A stretch of DNA of 64,000 nt from Lactiplantibacillus brownii. Its GTDB lineage: Bacteria; Bacillota; Bacilli; Lactobacillales; Lactobacillaceae. Below are positions 15,610 to 24,380 of the stretch, one piece after another. Below the pieces are notes generated by a model, which was given only the letters and a program-made list of their open reading frames with translations, was not told where the DNA came from and made no database searches. The translations under genes and the position numbers were made by a program. Numbering within the stretch: position 1 is the stretch's first letter; each line of letters starts with the position of its first letter. The stretch is from assembly GCF_031085375.1 (NCBI RefSeq), contig NZ_JAVCWF010000001.1, forward strand, positions 2,356,001 to 2,420,000, read 5' to 3'.

Positions 15610-16470
15610 ATGAATGAAGCAACAGTAGAGCGTCAAAATCACGATCAACATCAAAATACCATCACCAACGACCAATGGGCTGCGGAACGGACTCGGACTG
15701 AATCCTTTAAACTTAGCACCGGCGATACCGCCAAAATTTTCAGCCATGAGCCCAACTACGTCCAGTCTAAGGGCATCATTATTGACTTCCATGGTAGCGG
15801 TTTTGTTCATTTACATAACGACCATGATACCTATTTTTGTAAACGCATCGGCATTGCCACTCAATATACGGTGCTCGATTTCGATTATCCATTAGCCCCA
15901 GAGCACCCTTTCCCAGCGGCATTGAATGCTTGTGATGAATTAGTCCAACACGTTCAGGCACACTATGCCGATTACTGTGCCGCCAAGCCACAACGCTTAA
16001 TTTTAATCGGCCACAGTGCTGGCGGCAACTTAGTTGTTGGCACACAACTACGGGCTCTTAAACGCGCACAACCCGTGGCCACATTGGCCATTTTAGACTA
16101 TCCAGCCCTCGACTTGGACACCGATCCCGATGACAAGTCCTATCCAGCCGGTGCAGTGATTTCGGCCGCACAAGCAAAACGCTTTAATCGTTTTTACCGT
16201 CAAAATGAACCGTTAGGCAATCCTGAAGTTTCCCCAGTACTTGCGAGCGTTTCGGCACTCGTGGGCTTCCCTAAAACCGTGATTCATACCGCTGACCATG
16301 ACACATTGGCAGCTGAGGCGGAATTATTTGGGCAACATCTGCTGTTAGCACATACTTCGGTCACCATGCACCGTTATCTCAACTCCCTGCATGGCTTCAC
16401 CGTTTCTTTGACCGGTGCTTATCAAGCCTCATTTGACGATCTGGTGCAACAAATCCAACAACTAATTTAG
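15610..16470 (+). CDS. Alpha/beta hydrolase, hormone-sensitive-lipase-like esterase
   Basis: About 286 residues. The oxyanion-hole motif is DFHGSGF (HGSG in place of the usual HGGG) around residue 56, the nucleophile elbow is GHSAGG around 137-142, the Asp is likely in 'HTADHDTLAAE' and the His in 'LHGF' near the C-terminus, a complete Ser-Asp-His triad of the HSL family. The expected activity is on short-chain carboxyl esters. The ATG at 15610 is chosen because AGGAGG sits nine bases upstream; the longer frame starts from a TTG with no site. The YjjG-like gene starts 15 bases later, so the two are cotranscribed. Confidence 0.87.
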   Translation: MNEATVERQNHDQHQNTITNDQWAAERTRTESFKLSTGDTAKIFSHEPNYVQSKGIIIDFHGSGFVHLHNDHDTYFCKRIGIATQYTVLDFDYPLAPEHPFPAALNACDELVQHVQAHYADYCAAKPQRLILIGHSAGGNLVVGTQLRALKRAQPVATLAILDYPALDLDTDPDDKSYPAGAVISAAQAKRFNRFYRQNEPLGNPEVSPVLASVSALVGFPKTVIHTADHDTLAAEAELFGQHLLLAHTSVTMHRYLNSLHGFTVSLTGAYQASFDDLVQQIQQLI

Positions 16471-16485
16471 AAAAGAGTTGTCCAC

Positions 16486-17169
16486 ATGCTAAAATACGTC
16501 ATTTTTGATTTAGACGATACACTACTGGATTTCAGCCGCGGTGAGCAGGAATGTATCACCTACCTGTTGCAAAAGTACGGCGTTACTGATTTGCCACACG
16601 GCATGCAAGTCTATCAAGCCCACAATCACTGGGTCTGGTCGCAAATTGAACACGGTGCTGAGCGTCAGCCGTTGCTAGATCAACGTTTTGCGGTTGTCTT
16701 TGCCAAATTAGGAATTAGCGTCAACGGCCACGCCTTACAACAAGAATACAACACGATGCTGGCCCATAATTTCCATGTGATTCCCGGCGCAACCACCTTA
16801 TTGGACCAATTGCAATCAGCCGGCCTCACCTTAATTGTCGGTACCAATGGCGTTAAAACGACCCAGCTGAGTCGTTTACAAGGTTCTGGACTCGCGTCCT
16901 ATTTCCGCCAAGCCTTTATTTCTGAAGACCTCGGCGTCTCGAAACCAGATTCAAATTTTTTCACGGCAATATTTAACCAACTGCCCAATATGACTGTCAA
17001 TAACACCATCATGGTTGGGGATAGCCTGACCTCCGATATTCAAGGTGCCAACAGCGTAGACTTGCCAAGCATCTGGTATAATCCACGACATTTGAGCAAT
17101 GATCACGACTACCGACCGACTAAAATAGTGACTGATTACGACCAATTGAAACGACTATTAAGTCACTAA
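16486..17169 (+). CDS. yjjG: HAD hydrolase, YjjG-type pyrimidine nucleotidase
   Basis: 227 residues. HAD motif I is DLDDTLLDF (8-16), motif II 'IVGTNG' near 118, motif III Lys in 'SEDLGVSKPD' near 152 and motif IV 'MVGDSLTSDIQG' near 177. The helical cap between motifs I and II and the total length match the YjjG/YfnB subgroup, which dephosphorylates noncanonical pyrimidine nucleotides and so cleans the nucleotide pool. The symbol is a family-level assignment. Second gene of the hydrolase-yjjG unit. Confidence 0.85.
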   Translation: MLKYVIFDLDDTLLDFSRGEQECITYLLQKYGVTDLPHGMQVYQAHNHWVWSQIEHGAERQPLLDQRFAVVFAKLGISVNGHALQQEYNTMLAHNFHVIPGATTLLDQLQSAGLTLIVGTNGVKTTQLSRLQGSGLASYFRQAFISEDLGVSKPDSNFFTAIFNQLPNMTVNNTIMVGDSLTSDIQGANSVDLPSIWYNPRHLSNDHDYRPTKIVTDYDQLKRLLSH

Positions 17170-17359
17170 AAAAGCTTTATTTGTAGTACAAAGAGTGTTA
17201 AAAACCGCAAGTAAAAATTACTTCTTTCGTTGGAAATAGCATCTGCCTGTTTTAATAAAATTCATATTTTCCCAACAGATCAGAAAACAAACATTTCCGC
17301 TATTGCTTTGGTTATATTGTTAACACAGTAAACATTATAGAAAAACGACAGGTGAGTAG

Positions 17360-18070
17360 ATGGACAATCAGAATACTTTTGAAGAAAACATAGCGAGATT
17401 TAATGCAGCACTAGGGAACATTTCGATTGATTTACCAAAGAACTATATGATATTGAATCCATATTCTGGCGAAAAAAAAGAATTAATTAACAAAATGAGT
17501 GCTATTTTTTATAGGAAATTTTTTAACGATACTTATCCACGAAAATTGATATTGGGAAGTTCTCCGGCTAGAAGAGGGTCTGCAGTAACTGGGATTCCTT
17601 TTGAAGATATCGAGCATTTACAGCAAGAAACAGGTATAAAAATTGATGGCTTTCGTATAAATCAAGCTTCTTCAAGTTTTCTGTATGAAGTAGTGAGTAA
17701 TTATGGCGGTATTCAAAAATTTTATTCAGATTTTTATATGAATTTTGTTTGTCCACTTGGAATAGTGCAAAAGAATTCTAAAGGAAACTATGTAAACTGT
17801 AACTACTATGAGAACAAAAATATTTTAAGTATTTTACTCCCATTTCTGGTTGATTCACTTCATAAAATTATTTCTTTTGGAATAGATACCTCAGTTTGTT
17901 ATTGTATTGGCAGCGGCGAAAATTATAAAGTTTTAAGGACAATAAATGACAACTATAAGTTTTTCAAAAAAATCATTCCGCTAGAACACCCTAGATATAT
18001 TACTCAATATCACTCGGAAGATAAATATGAATACTTAAATAAATACATGCAGGCACTCAGTGAAGGCTAA
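17360..18070 (+). CDS. SMUG2-like uracil-DNA-glycosylase-superfamily protein (DUF4918 type)
   Basis: 236 residues. Motif A is GSSPARRGSAVTGIPF (66-81), clearly related to the SMUG motif GMNPGPxGMAQTGVPFG, and the second motif is 'CIGSGENYK' (182-190) with 'PLEHPRYITQY' (207-217) giving the DNA-inserting HPR. At the place of the usual catalytic Asn (or Asp) of motif A there is Ser (GSSP), which may be family-specific or alter activity. Its predicted role is removal of damaged or deaminated bases. The gene is visibly much more AT-rich than its neighbours and codes with many AAA/ATA/TTT codons, suggesting acquisition. GGTGAG precedes the ATG. Confidence 0.75.
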   Translation: MDNQNTFEENIARFNAALGNISIDLPKNYMILNPYSGEKKELINKMSAIFYRKFFNDTYPRKLILGSSPARRGSAVTGIPFEDIEHLQQETGIKIDGFRINQASSSFLYEVVSNYGGIQKFYSDFYMNFVCPLGIVQKNSKGNYVNCNYYENKNILSILLPFLVDSLHKIISFGIDTSVCYCIGSGENYKVLRTINDNYKFFKKIIPLEHPRYITQYHSEDKYEYLNKYMQALSEG

Positions 18071-18224
18071 TGCGTTAGAACAACTTTCAATAAAAATTAA
18101 TTTCCAGAATGACAAGAATGAAATGAGAAATACTGGCAGAAAATTAAGTAGAACCTTTGGGATTAAAAAGTTCTTAAAATAACTAATAACGGTAGTAATC
18201 TTATTGGGAATACCGACTTGGTGA
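18060..18224 (+). pseudogene. Decayed small ORF or membrane-protein remnant
   Basis: A frame opens at a GTG overlapping the end of the glycosylase gene, codes for 40 residues ending 'RTFGIKKFLK', meets TAA at 18180, and then continues in the same frame with a hydrophobic stretch 'LITVVILLGIPTW' to a second stop. A basic helix followed by a membrane segment, split by one stop codon, looks like the remnant of a small membrane protein. It shares the AT-rich composition of the glycosylase gene. It could also be chance. Confidence 0.3.
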
Positions 18225-18274
18225 TCTCAACTTATTAGACTGTGATCAAAAACTTGAACAGCTGCTATTGCACT

Positions 18275-18303
18275 AAAAAAGACGCTCATCAGCGTCTTTT
18301 TTT
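18275..18303. terminator. Bidirectional intrinsic terminator
   Basis: AAAAAAGACGCT-CATC-AGCGTCTTTTTTT: a 6-bp GC stem extended by A/U pairs, usable in both directions between the AT-rich islet (+) and the MDR reductase gene (-), whose stop codon touches it. Confidence 0.85.
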
Positions 18304-19288
18304 AAGCGGTCACTTGAATCACCAATTTACCCACATTACGGCCACTCTTAATTGTTTGTAGCGCCGTCGGAACTTGGTCAAACGGTTGAACGTCCCCAAT
18401 CAATGGGTCCAATTTAGCCGCGACCACTAATTTTGCCACGGCCTGTGCCATCACTGCCAAGTCGTGAATCTGCACCGGATCATTTGAGCGATAAACGCCG
18501 CCAAGACCTGATCGAATCAGTGCTAACGCGTGGTCATCAAAATCAAAATGCTGCGGCATCCCATCACCAATCGCGACAATTTGACCATTGTAGGCCATTC
18601 GGGCTGCATCAGCGGCCAATTCGGACCCACCAATCGTGTTCAAACTCACATCCACCCCACGGCCCTCAGTGGCTTTTAATACTGCCGCCGTCACGTCTTC
18701 TTGGTGATAATCAATAATCGTGTCAGCCCCGACTTTTTCAACTAATGCGCGTTTACGCGCAGACACCGTCGTGATCGTCCGTAGCCCAAGCTGCTTCGCA
18801 AGTTGTAACGCCGCAAGACCAACGGCCCCACCCCCGGCATGGATCAAAACGGTTTGCGCATTGGTCAAGTTCACCTTACGTATTAATGCTTGATAGGCGG
18901 TCAAATTGGCACACAAAATAGCGGCGCCCTGAACATAGCTTAGCGCGTCGGGTAGTTTCGCGACGCTGGCTGCCAAAGTCACGTTGTACGTCGCCAGTGC
19001 CCCATTGCGACGAAGATCACTATGGTAAAAGACACGGTCACCGAGCTTGAAGTCAGTGACATCCGGCCCCACCGCGCTGACTTCACCGGCAACGTCGATC
19101 CCAATCGTATGCGGATATTGCCAAGCCGCCACACCACTATCAATAATTTTGTAATCAACTGGATTCAAGCCTACTGCCTGAACTTTTACTTGTAGCTCAG
19201 CCACTTGTGGTTTGGGGATCGGGACATCCAATAATCGTAACTGTTCCAAGCCTAAGTGTGCTTGATTTTTAACGACCCATGCTTTCAA
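18302..19288 (-). CDS. Zinc-independent medium-chain reductase (quinone oxidoreductase family)
   Basis: 328 residues. The GroES-like N-terminal domain contains 'AVGLNPVDYKI' and 'GIDVAGEVSAVGPDVTDFKLGDRV' (about 64-87); the Rossmann half has 'VLIHAGGGAVGLAALQLAKQLG' (about 143-164; the nucleotide loop reads AGGGAVG) and 'GADTIIDYH'. The catalytic zinc Cys/His set of alcohol dehydrogenases is absent, which places it with NADPH:quinone and enone reductases. Members reduce quinones or alpha,beta-unsaturated carbonyls. It follows the NAD(P)-binding protein gene by 12 bases on the same strand, a likely operon. Confidence 0.85.
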   Translation of the reverse strand: MKAWVVKNQAHLGLEQLRLLDVPIPKPQVAELQVKVQAVGLNPVDYKIIDSGVAAWQYPHTIGIDVAGEVSAVGPDVTDFKLGDRVFYHSDLRRNGALATYNVTLAASVAKLPDALSYVQGAAILCANLTAYQALIRKVNLTNAQTVLIHAGGGAVGLAALQLAKQLGLRTITTVSARKRALVEKVGADTIIDYHQEDVTAAVLKATEGRGVDVSLNTIGGSELAADAARMAYNGQIVAIGDGMPQHFDFDDHALALIRSGLGGVYRSNDPVQIHDLAVMAQAVAKLVVAAKLDPLIGDVQPFDQVPTALQTIKSGRNVGKLVIQVTA

Positions 19289-19300
19289 ATTATAGCCTTC

Positions 19301-19894
19301 CTATTCTTCGATTTGAATAAAGTGTGTGTTGCCTAAACCACCACCGACTTGCATGACACTGCCACCATGACGTAACCGCCCCAAATTAACTGGTCGGAAA
19401 TTCAAGGGTCGTAGTAGCGCTGCAAATTCTTTCTTGGCAGCCACATCGTCTCCCGCGTAAAATAACACACGACGACCGTCACCGTTAACATGACCATCCA
19501 TAAATTTGGGTGGTAAGGTGTTAAATGCTTTGATGACGCGCGCATTATGTGCCGCCGAGGCAATAACTTCGCTACCCGTTAATGGTGCCGTTTTAATTTT
19601 TTTGAAGTCCGCTGTAAATTGATTCGTCACGTCGATTACGAGTCGTTGCTCATAATCCGCAATTTGATGCAAAACAGCCGGCGCTTGTTCGAATGGGACC
19701 GCAATGATCACCATCGGCTGCTGTAACGCTACGTTGACTTCGACAAAATCGACTTTTGATGAAAATTCCGAACGTCGCGCCGCTAAACTTGACGCCCCAC
19801 TATGCCGACTCAATTTAATTTGATTATCGCCGCGTGCAAAGGTCTGTGCTAAGACGGTTCCAACAGTGCCAGCACCAACAATTCCAATTTCCAT
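19301..19894 (-). CDS. NAD(P)-binding protein, F420/NADP oxidoreductase-like
   Basis: 197 residues. The opening strand 'MEIGIVGAGTVGTVLAQTFA' is a Rossmann dinucleotide loop (GAGTVG), followed by 'IIAVPFEQAPAVL' and 'IDVTNQF' as in the NADPH-dependent F420 reductase/ProC-like group (YbxG/FNO-like), where a short protein binds NADP without a large catalytic domain. 'KAFNTLPPKFM' is a second family motif. The ATG at 19894 starts the Rossmann strand; the upstream ATG at 19933 would add a 13-residue leader without fold support. The upstream partner of the quinone reductase gene; a joint redox role is plausible. Confidence 0.75.
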   Translation of the reverse strand: MEIGIVGAGTVGTVLAQTFARGDNQIKLSRHSGASSLAARRSEFSSKVDFVEVNVALQQPMVIIAVPFEQAPAVLHQIADYEQRLVIDVTNQFTADFKKIKTAPLTGSEVIASAAHNARVIKAFNTLPPKFMDGHVNGDGRRVLFYAGDDVAAKKEFAALLRPLNFRPVNLGRLRHGGSVMQVGGGLGNTHFIQIEE

Positions 19895-19969
19895 CTGCTC
19901 ACCCACTCGTAAATTTATAGTTAATACCACCATTTTAGTGGAAGATCGCCTGAATAGGAAATCATAAGC

Positions 19970-20003
19970 AAAAAAGACGCGCCAAAATTTCTAGGCGCGT
20001 TCT
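19970..20003 (-). terminator. Intrinsic terminator of the malY-like gene
   Basis: Stem GACGCGCC/GGCGCGTTC with a ten-base loop and six A on the plus strand (19970-19975), giving the U-run in the leftward RNA, six bases past the stop. Confidence 0.8.
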
Positions 20004-20008
20004 TATAA

Positions 20009-21175
20009 TTATTGTTGTTGATAAGCGTCAATTCCGGCCTGTAATCGTTGTAAGCCATCCGTCAATTCCGCCGTTGGACAAGCGATATTAATTCTTAAAA
20101 AGTGTGACCCGTTACCGCGATAGACATCGCCAGCCGACAAGAATAACCCCGTCTTAGCACGAATAAATGTCGCTAAGTCATTGGCATCCGTCGCCACAGC
20201 ACTAATATCTAACCAAATCAGATACGTCGCCTGGGCTTCAATTACTTTGACACTAGGCAACTCAGCCGCAATAAACTGCTGCAACTGACGTTGATTAGCC
20301 GCAATCTTAGTTCTTAACGCTGCTACCCAAGCATGACCCTCTTGATAAGCGGCCAAACTACCTGGAATTGCAAACGAGTTTGGTTCTGCTAGTTCATCAT
20401 TATTGACGCCACGACTGACGCGCTCACGAATCGTTTGATCTGGCATAATCAAAGTAGCCGCATGCAAGGCAGCCACATTGAACGTCTTGCTTGGCGACAC
20501 ACAACTGATGCTGTTAGCTGCAACTGGCGCACTCAGTGATGAAAATGGCGTATAGTCATGGCCGTTTAAGGTCAGGTCACAATGAATTTCGTCAGCCAAC
20601 ACCAAAACATGGTGCTTCAAAGCTAATTCACCCAGTCGTTGTAAAATTTCACGCGACCAAACAATGCCAATAGGATTTTGCGGATTACAAAGAATCATCA
20701 TCGTTGTGAGCGGGTCAGCCAATTTCTGCTCCAAATCTTTAAAGTCTATTTGGTATTGGCCATCCTGTTCAACTAAATCACTCGATAACGTGTGCCGGCC
20801 ATTATTTTCAATTGAATGATAAAAAATATTATAGACCGGTGCCTGTACTAAAATATTATCCCCAGGCGTCGTCATCTTACGCACAATTGATGAAATAGCT
20901 GGCACAACGCCGGTACAGAACATGAGCCAGTCGACTTGCGGCCGAAAATGATGCTCAGTTGCCCACCAATCCGCGACTGCTTCATAATAAGCAGTTGGAA
21001 TCTCTTCATAGCCAAAAACACCAAAGGCAGCGCGCTTTTTCAAGGCCGCCGTAATGGCTGGCGCCGTTTGAAAATCCATGTCGGCGATCCACATCGGGAG
21101 TTCGCCTGGTTGAACGTTCCACTTGGCCGAATTTGTGTGTCGGCGGTCAATGACCGTTTCAAAATCAAACGGCAT
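20009..21175 (-). CDS. MalY/PatB family PLP-dependent C-S lyase/aminotransferase
   Basis: 388 residues. 'FDFETVIDRRHTNSAKWNV' opens the protein, the hallmark N-terminus of MalY/PatB; 'NPQNPIGIVW' and 'ADEIHCDL' carry the Asn and Asp contacts to PLP, and the Schiff-base Lys is in 'SPSKTFNVAAL'. Members cleave cystathionine or cysteine S-conjugates and release thiols. The ATG at 21175 aligns with the family start and overlaps the DUF3737 stop by 11 bases; an ATG at 21193 is also in frame. Neither has a strong ribosome site, so translation is probably coupled to the upstream DUF3737 gene. Confidence 0.88.
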   Translation of the reverse strand: MPFDFETVIDRRHTNSAKWNVQPGELPMWIADMDFQTAPAITAALKKRAAFGVFGYEEIPTAYYEAVADWWATEHHFRPQVDWLMFCTGVVPAISSIVRKMTTPGDNILVQAPVYNIFYHSIENNGRHTLSSDLVEQDGQYQIDFKDLEQKLADPLTTMMILCNPQNPIGIVWSREILQRLGELALKHHVLVLADEIHCDLTLNGHDYTPFSSLSAPVAANSISCVSPSKTFNVAALHAATLIMPDQTIRERVSRGVNNDELAEPNSFAIPGSLAAYQEGHAWVAALRTKIAANQRQLQQFIAAELPSVKVIEAQATYLIWLDISAVATDANDLATFIRAKTGLFLSAGDVYRGNGSHFLRINIACPTAELTDGLQRLQAGIDAYQQQ

Positions 21176-22031
21176 GACGCGCACGGCTTTCATTGTCGAC
21201 TGAGATCACAGTTTGTTGTGGATCAATTTCGGGATCATCAAAAATGACCTTTTGAATCGCCTGAGCATGAATTTTACCACTTATCGGATTCTTGACACTA
21301 TCGATAGTTGAATTGATTTCGGCATCAATATTTTGACAATATTCAAAGGCCAAATCCGTATTCAGTAACGTACAATTTTCTAATGTCAGATCGTCCATGT
21401 AGCATAGGCCTTGGTCACTTTCAATCGTACAGTTCACAAAACGAACATGCTTGGAATTCCAGCCTAAATATTCACCAATAATTTTGGAATCATAAACGGT
21501 GACATTTTCACAATTCCAGAAAGCATCTTTGGTCATTAAAGTGGCGTTGTGAATTTCAACATTCTTGGCACCATCAAACGCATAGTTACCAACCAAATCA
21601 AAGTCACGAACCTGAATAGCTTCACTATTCATGCCAAAATAATCACCAGCGGCTTGAACGTCATGGATCTCAATATTTTGACTGTTCCACAGCGTTTCTT
21701 CCGCATGCGGCATATGCACATGGTCTAATTTAATGTGACTGGCGCGCCGGAATAGCTTAGGCGCTTGCAACGTACTGTTCGTAATTGCAATATCATCGGT
21801 ATACCAAATACCGGAGCGTGACATCTCTTCAAAAATCGAGTTGTTCACTCGAATATGGCGACTATACCATAAGGGATATTTCCACTTGAAGATTGATTGT
21901 TCAAGCTCAATATTGGCACTCTCTTTCAATGGGGATTCACCATTGGCAAAAGTACTATTTTCAATGTGCAGATCACGAGCTTTAAATAGGGCCCGTTCAC
22001 CAGTTGATAATTGTTGTTTAATTGTTTTCAT
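21165..22031 (-). CDS. DUF3737 family right-handed beta-helix protein
   Basis: 288 residues made of repeated short units with regular 'N-S-x-x' turns (for example 'IRVNNSIF', 'IAITNSTL', 'IEIHDVQA', 'VEIHNATL', 'VTVYDSKI', 'VRFVNCTI', 'LTLENCTL'), about one coil per 19-21 residues, the pattern of a pectate-lyase-like beta-helix. No signal peptide, so it is cytoplasmic. The family has no proven reaction. It is the first gene of a coupled pair with the MalY-like enzyme; that pairing recurs in Firmicutes as far as I recall and points to a joint role in sulfur-compound chemistry, which is inference. Confidence 0.85.
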   Translation of the reverse strand: MKTIKQQLSTGERALFKARDLHIENSTFANGESPLKESANIELEQSIFKWKYPLWYSRHIRVNNSIFEEMSRSGIWYTDDIAITNSTLQAPKLFRRASHIKLDHVHMPHAEETLWNSQNIEIHDVQAAGDYFGMNSEAIQVRDFDLVGNYAFDGAKNVEIHNATLMTKDAFWNCENVTVYDSKIIGEYLGWNSKHVRFVNCTIESDQGLCYMDDLTLENCTLLNTDLAFEYCQNIDAEINSTIDSVKNPISGKIHAQAIQKVIFDDPEIDPQQTVISVDNESRARHAV

Positions 22032-23244
22032 TAAGATAAAACTTCCTTTTCAAAAACTGACGCCAACTAAGCATCTGTAATAACCTTACTAGCTTATAGT
22101 AGGTCGAAGGCAAGTGATTTATCTGAATTTTTTCAAAAAAGACTTAATCTTCCGGGCGTAATATTGAAACAGTTGTTTGATGGCGAAACTTCAGCTGAAC
22201 CAATCCAGTCGCTACTATTAAGACACCACCTAGCCCAATCAATGCCCAGCGCCCCCACCATTGCGTTAAAAATGGTGCTAAATAAGCCCCTAGCGCGGCA
22301 GTGCCATCCGTAAATACGAGGGTGATAGCTAGTAGCCGACTCACAAAAGCCGGCGAAACCGCCGTTTGCAAGTGCGTATAAAAGGTCAGATTGAATAACC
22401 CCCGCAGTAATCCCAACAACCACAATCCCAGTCCTAATAACGGGGCTACCGGAATTAACAACCCTAGGCTCAACGGCAAGCCATAGCTCAGTTGCGTCAC
22501 CGTCAGCCGTGGTAGCCAACGTTGCACAAATGGTGCCATGATGATGCCTAGTGCTTCGAGACCTAAATAGACACTCAGAACTAGTTTTGATTCCCAAGTT
22601 GCCAGCACTAACCAGGGGACAATGACCGCAACCACTGCATCCACAAGGCAACCAATAATGGCAAGCAACGTTAAATGACGAAGGTCCGACCGTTGGCGAA
22701 ATAAGCGCCAAGCCGGACTTAACTTGGCATGCGTGCCAAGCTTCTTTTGGCGCCTTGGTCGCAAGTAGAACTGGCTATCTAATAACGCTGATAGCAAAAA
22801 TGCCAGCCCCATCCCGAAAATAATCGTCTGTGCCGAGACCCATATCAATAAACTCGCAATGAACATTGAAGCACTAATAATAGCAACTTGGCGCACTTGT
22901 GTTTGAAATCCATTAACTTTGATAATCTGATTAGGGGCAAATAATTGTGGTACGATCGTCTTATTGCCTAATTTATAAAAGACCCCAATCGACTTATTAC
23001 ACACCGAAACAACTGCTAAAATGGCAATTTGCCAAGTTGACTTTACCATCAGTAACGCCGCAAAGACAAATAAAAGTCCCGTTAACAGGTCCGTCACCAA
23101 CATGACTTGCTTTGGATTAGTTCGTTCAATGAGCACCCCGGCCACCAAGTTAAGTGCTAACGCTGGCGCCATGGTAATCGCCATGACTTGACCCAAAAGT
23201 TTGGGACTGCCGGTGGCTTCAATTAATTGTACGGAAACTAAATA

Positions 23245-24297
23245 ACGCGTAGTGCTAGTTCCGTAATATTTCTAGTGAAGCACTAATTTATGCTAAGTCC
23301 GCTTTTACCTTGAGCTAGATTGCTATGAACCTTGATAATGTTCCATAAAAATAGTGCCGCTAATCGGCTACCTAGGCCGATTAGCGTTCGGGTTCCAGGA
23401 TGTTCAAAATGGCCAACGATATTCAAATTATTAAAACCTGTTTCAATATATCGTCGTTGATTTTTTAGAAATGAGGAATTTATATGATCTGTTTTCCTCA
23501 TGTTCTTTCGCAGTGGAAACCAGAAGTTGATTCCTTGTGATTTTAATCGTTCTTGAAGCTTCCGGCTCAAGTATCCGCCGTCTGCTAAGACTTGATGAGC
23601 CGGTGCTTCTCGTAAAAGCTCTTCAACTGGTTTTCTATCATCAACGTTTGCTGGTGTCAGTTCCCAGTTCACAAAATAACCGTCATTATCCATCACCGCA
23701 TGTAGCTTGAAGCCATAATAATATAGTTGCTTGGTTGCGTTATAGCCTTTATGAGCTACACCTCGTAAGACTTTTGCTTGATTACTTCGTCTTGCTGAGA
23801 CCAAAGTGATTGGGGCACTATCAATGATTTCATAAGTGCTGCCATGCCGATATCGCTTCAATAGATACTGACGGATCAACTTCATTATTTGAAGAAGGTC
23901 GCGACACCGACGATTGTAACGACTTCGTTCTGGAACAACCACTCCGGAAGCCGCCAAAGTTTGATGGAAGTGGGTTTCTGAAGGGTCACGTAACGCTATT
24001 CGCGCAAGCATACAAGCGATAATCGTGACGTCATTAACTTTTAGTTGACGATAATTTTGACGAAAACGAAATCTTTTTGGCAATAGTTGGTAAATTGGTG
24101 TAATTATTTTGATGAATTCTTGGACGGTTGCTTGAATTAAATTGAATTTTGGGATAGCTTTAAGGAGGCCTTGCATTTACGGTTCTTCTTTCTGGGTTTA
24201 GTCACCTTAGAAGCTACCGCAAATGCGGGCTTTTTGCATATAATTTGATTTAATCAATGAACTATCCGACAAATGTTACAAGACTAGCACTACGCGT
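23245..24297 (-). mobile_element. IS982 family insertion sequence, complete, 1053 bp
   Basis: Ends are inverted: ACGCGTAGTGCTAGT at 23245 and its complement ending at 24297, with a second block of partial match (GTAA.ATTT). Both ends begin with AC, as in IS982 elements. The target duplication TAAATA flanks it at 23239-23244 and 24298-24303. One transposase gene fills most of it, read leftward. A CCGCA/TGCGG stem with T5 near 24220-24242 lies between the right end and the transposase and may block read-through from outside. Confidence 0.9.
23283..24176 (-). CDS. IS982-type DDE transposase
   Basis: 297 residues, full length for the family. The catalytic triad can be placed: Asp in 'EIIDSAPITLV' (about 118), Asp in 'HQVLADGGYLS' (about 199), and Glu in 'RRYIETGFNNL' (about 243). 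The segments 'KGYNATKQLYYYGFKLH' and 'TPANVDDRKPV' are typical IS982 sequence. The frame is intact with no stops, so the element may still move. It is preceded by an A/G-rich ribosome site. Confidence 0.92.
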   Translation of the reverse strand: MQGLLKAIPKFNLIQATVQEFIKIITPIYQLLPKRFRFRQNYRQLKVNDVTIIACMLARIALRDPSETHFHQTLAASGVVVPERSRYNRRCRDLLQIMKLIRQYLLKRYRHGSTYEIIDSAPITLVSARRSNQAKVLRGVAHKGYNATKQLYYYGFKLHAVMDNDGYFVNWELTPANVDDRKPVEELLREAPAHQVLADGGYLSRKLQERLKSQGINFWFPLRKNMRKTDHINSSFLKNQRRYIETGFNNLNIVGHFEHPGTRTLIGLGSRLAALFLWNIIKVHSNLAQGKSGLSIN

Positions 24298-24380
24298 TAA
24301 ATACATAAACCCATAAAAGCCAAAGAATGTAATCGCCATACTAATCAGGTAATACCAGAAATTGTATCGCGTCCGCCGCA

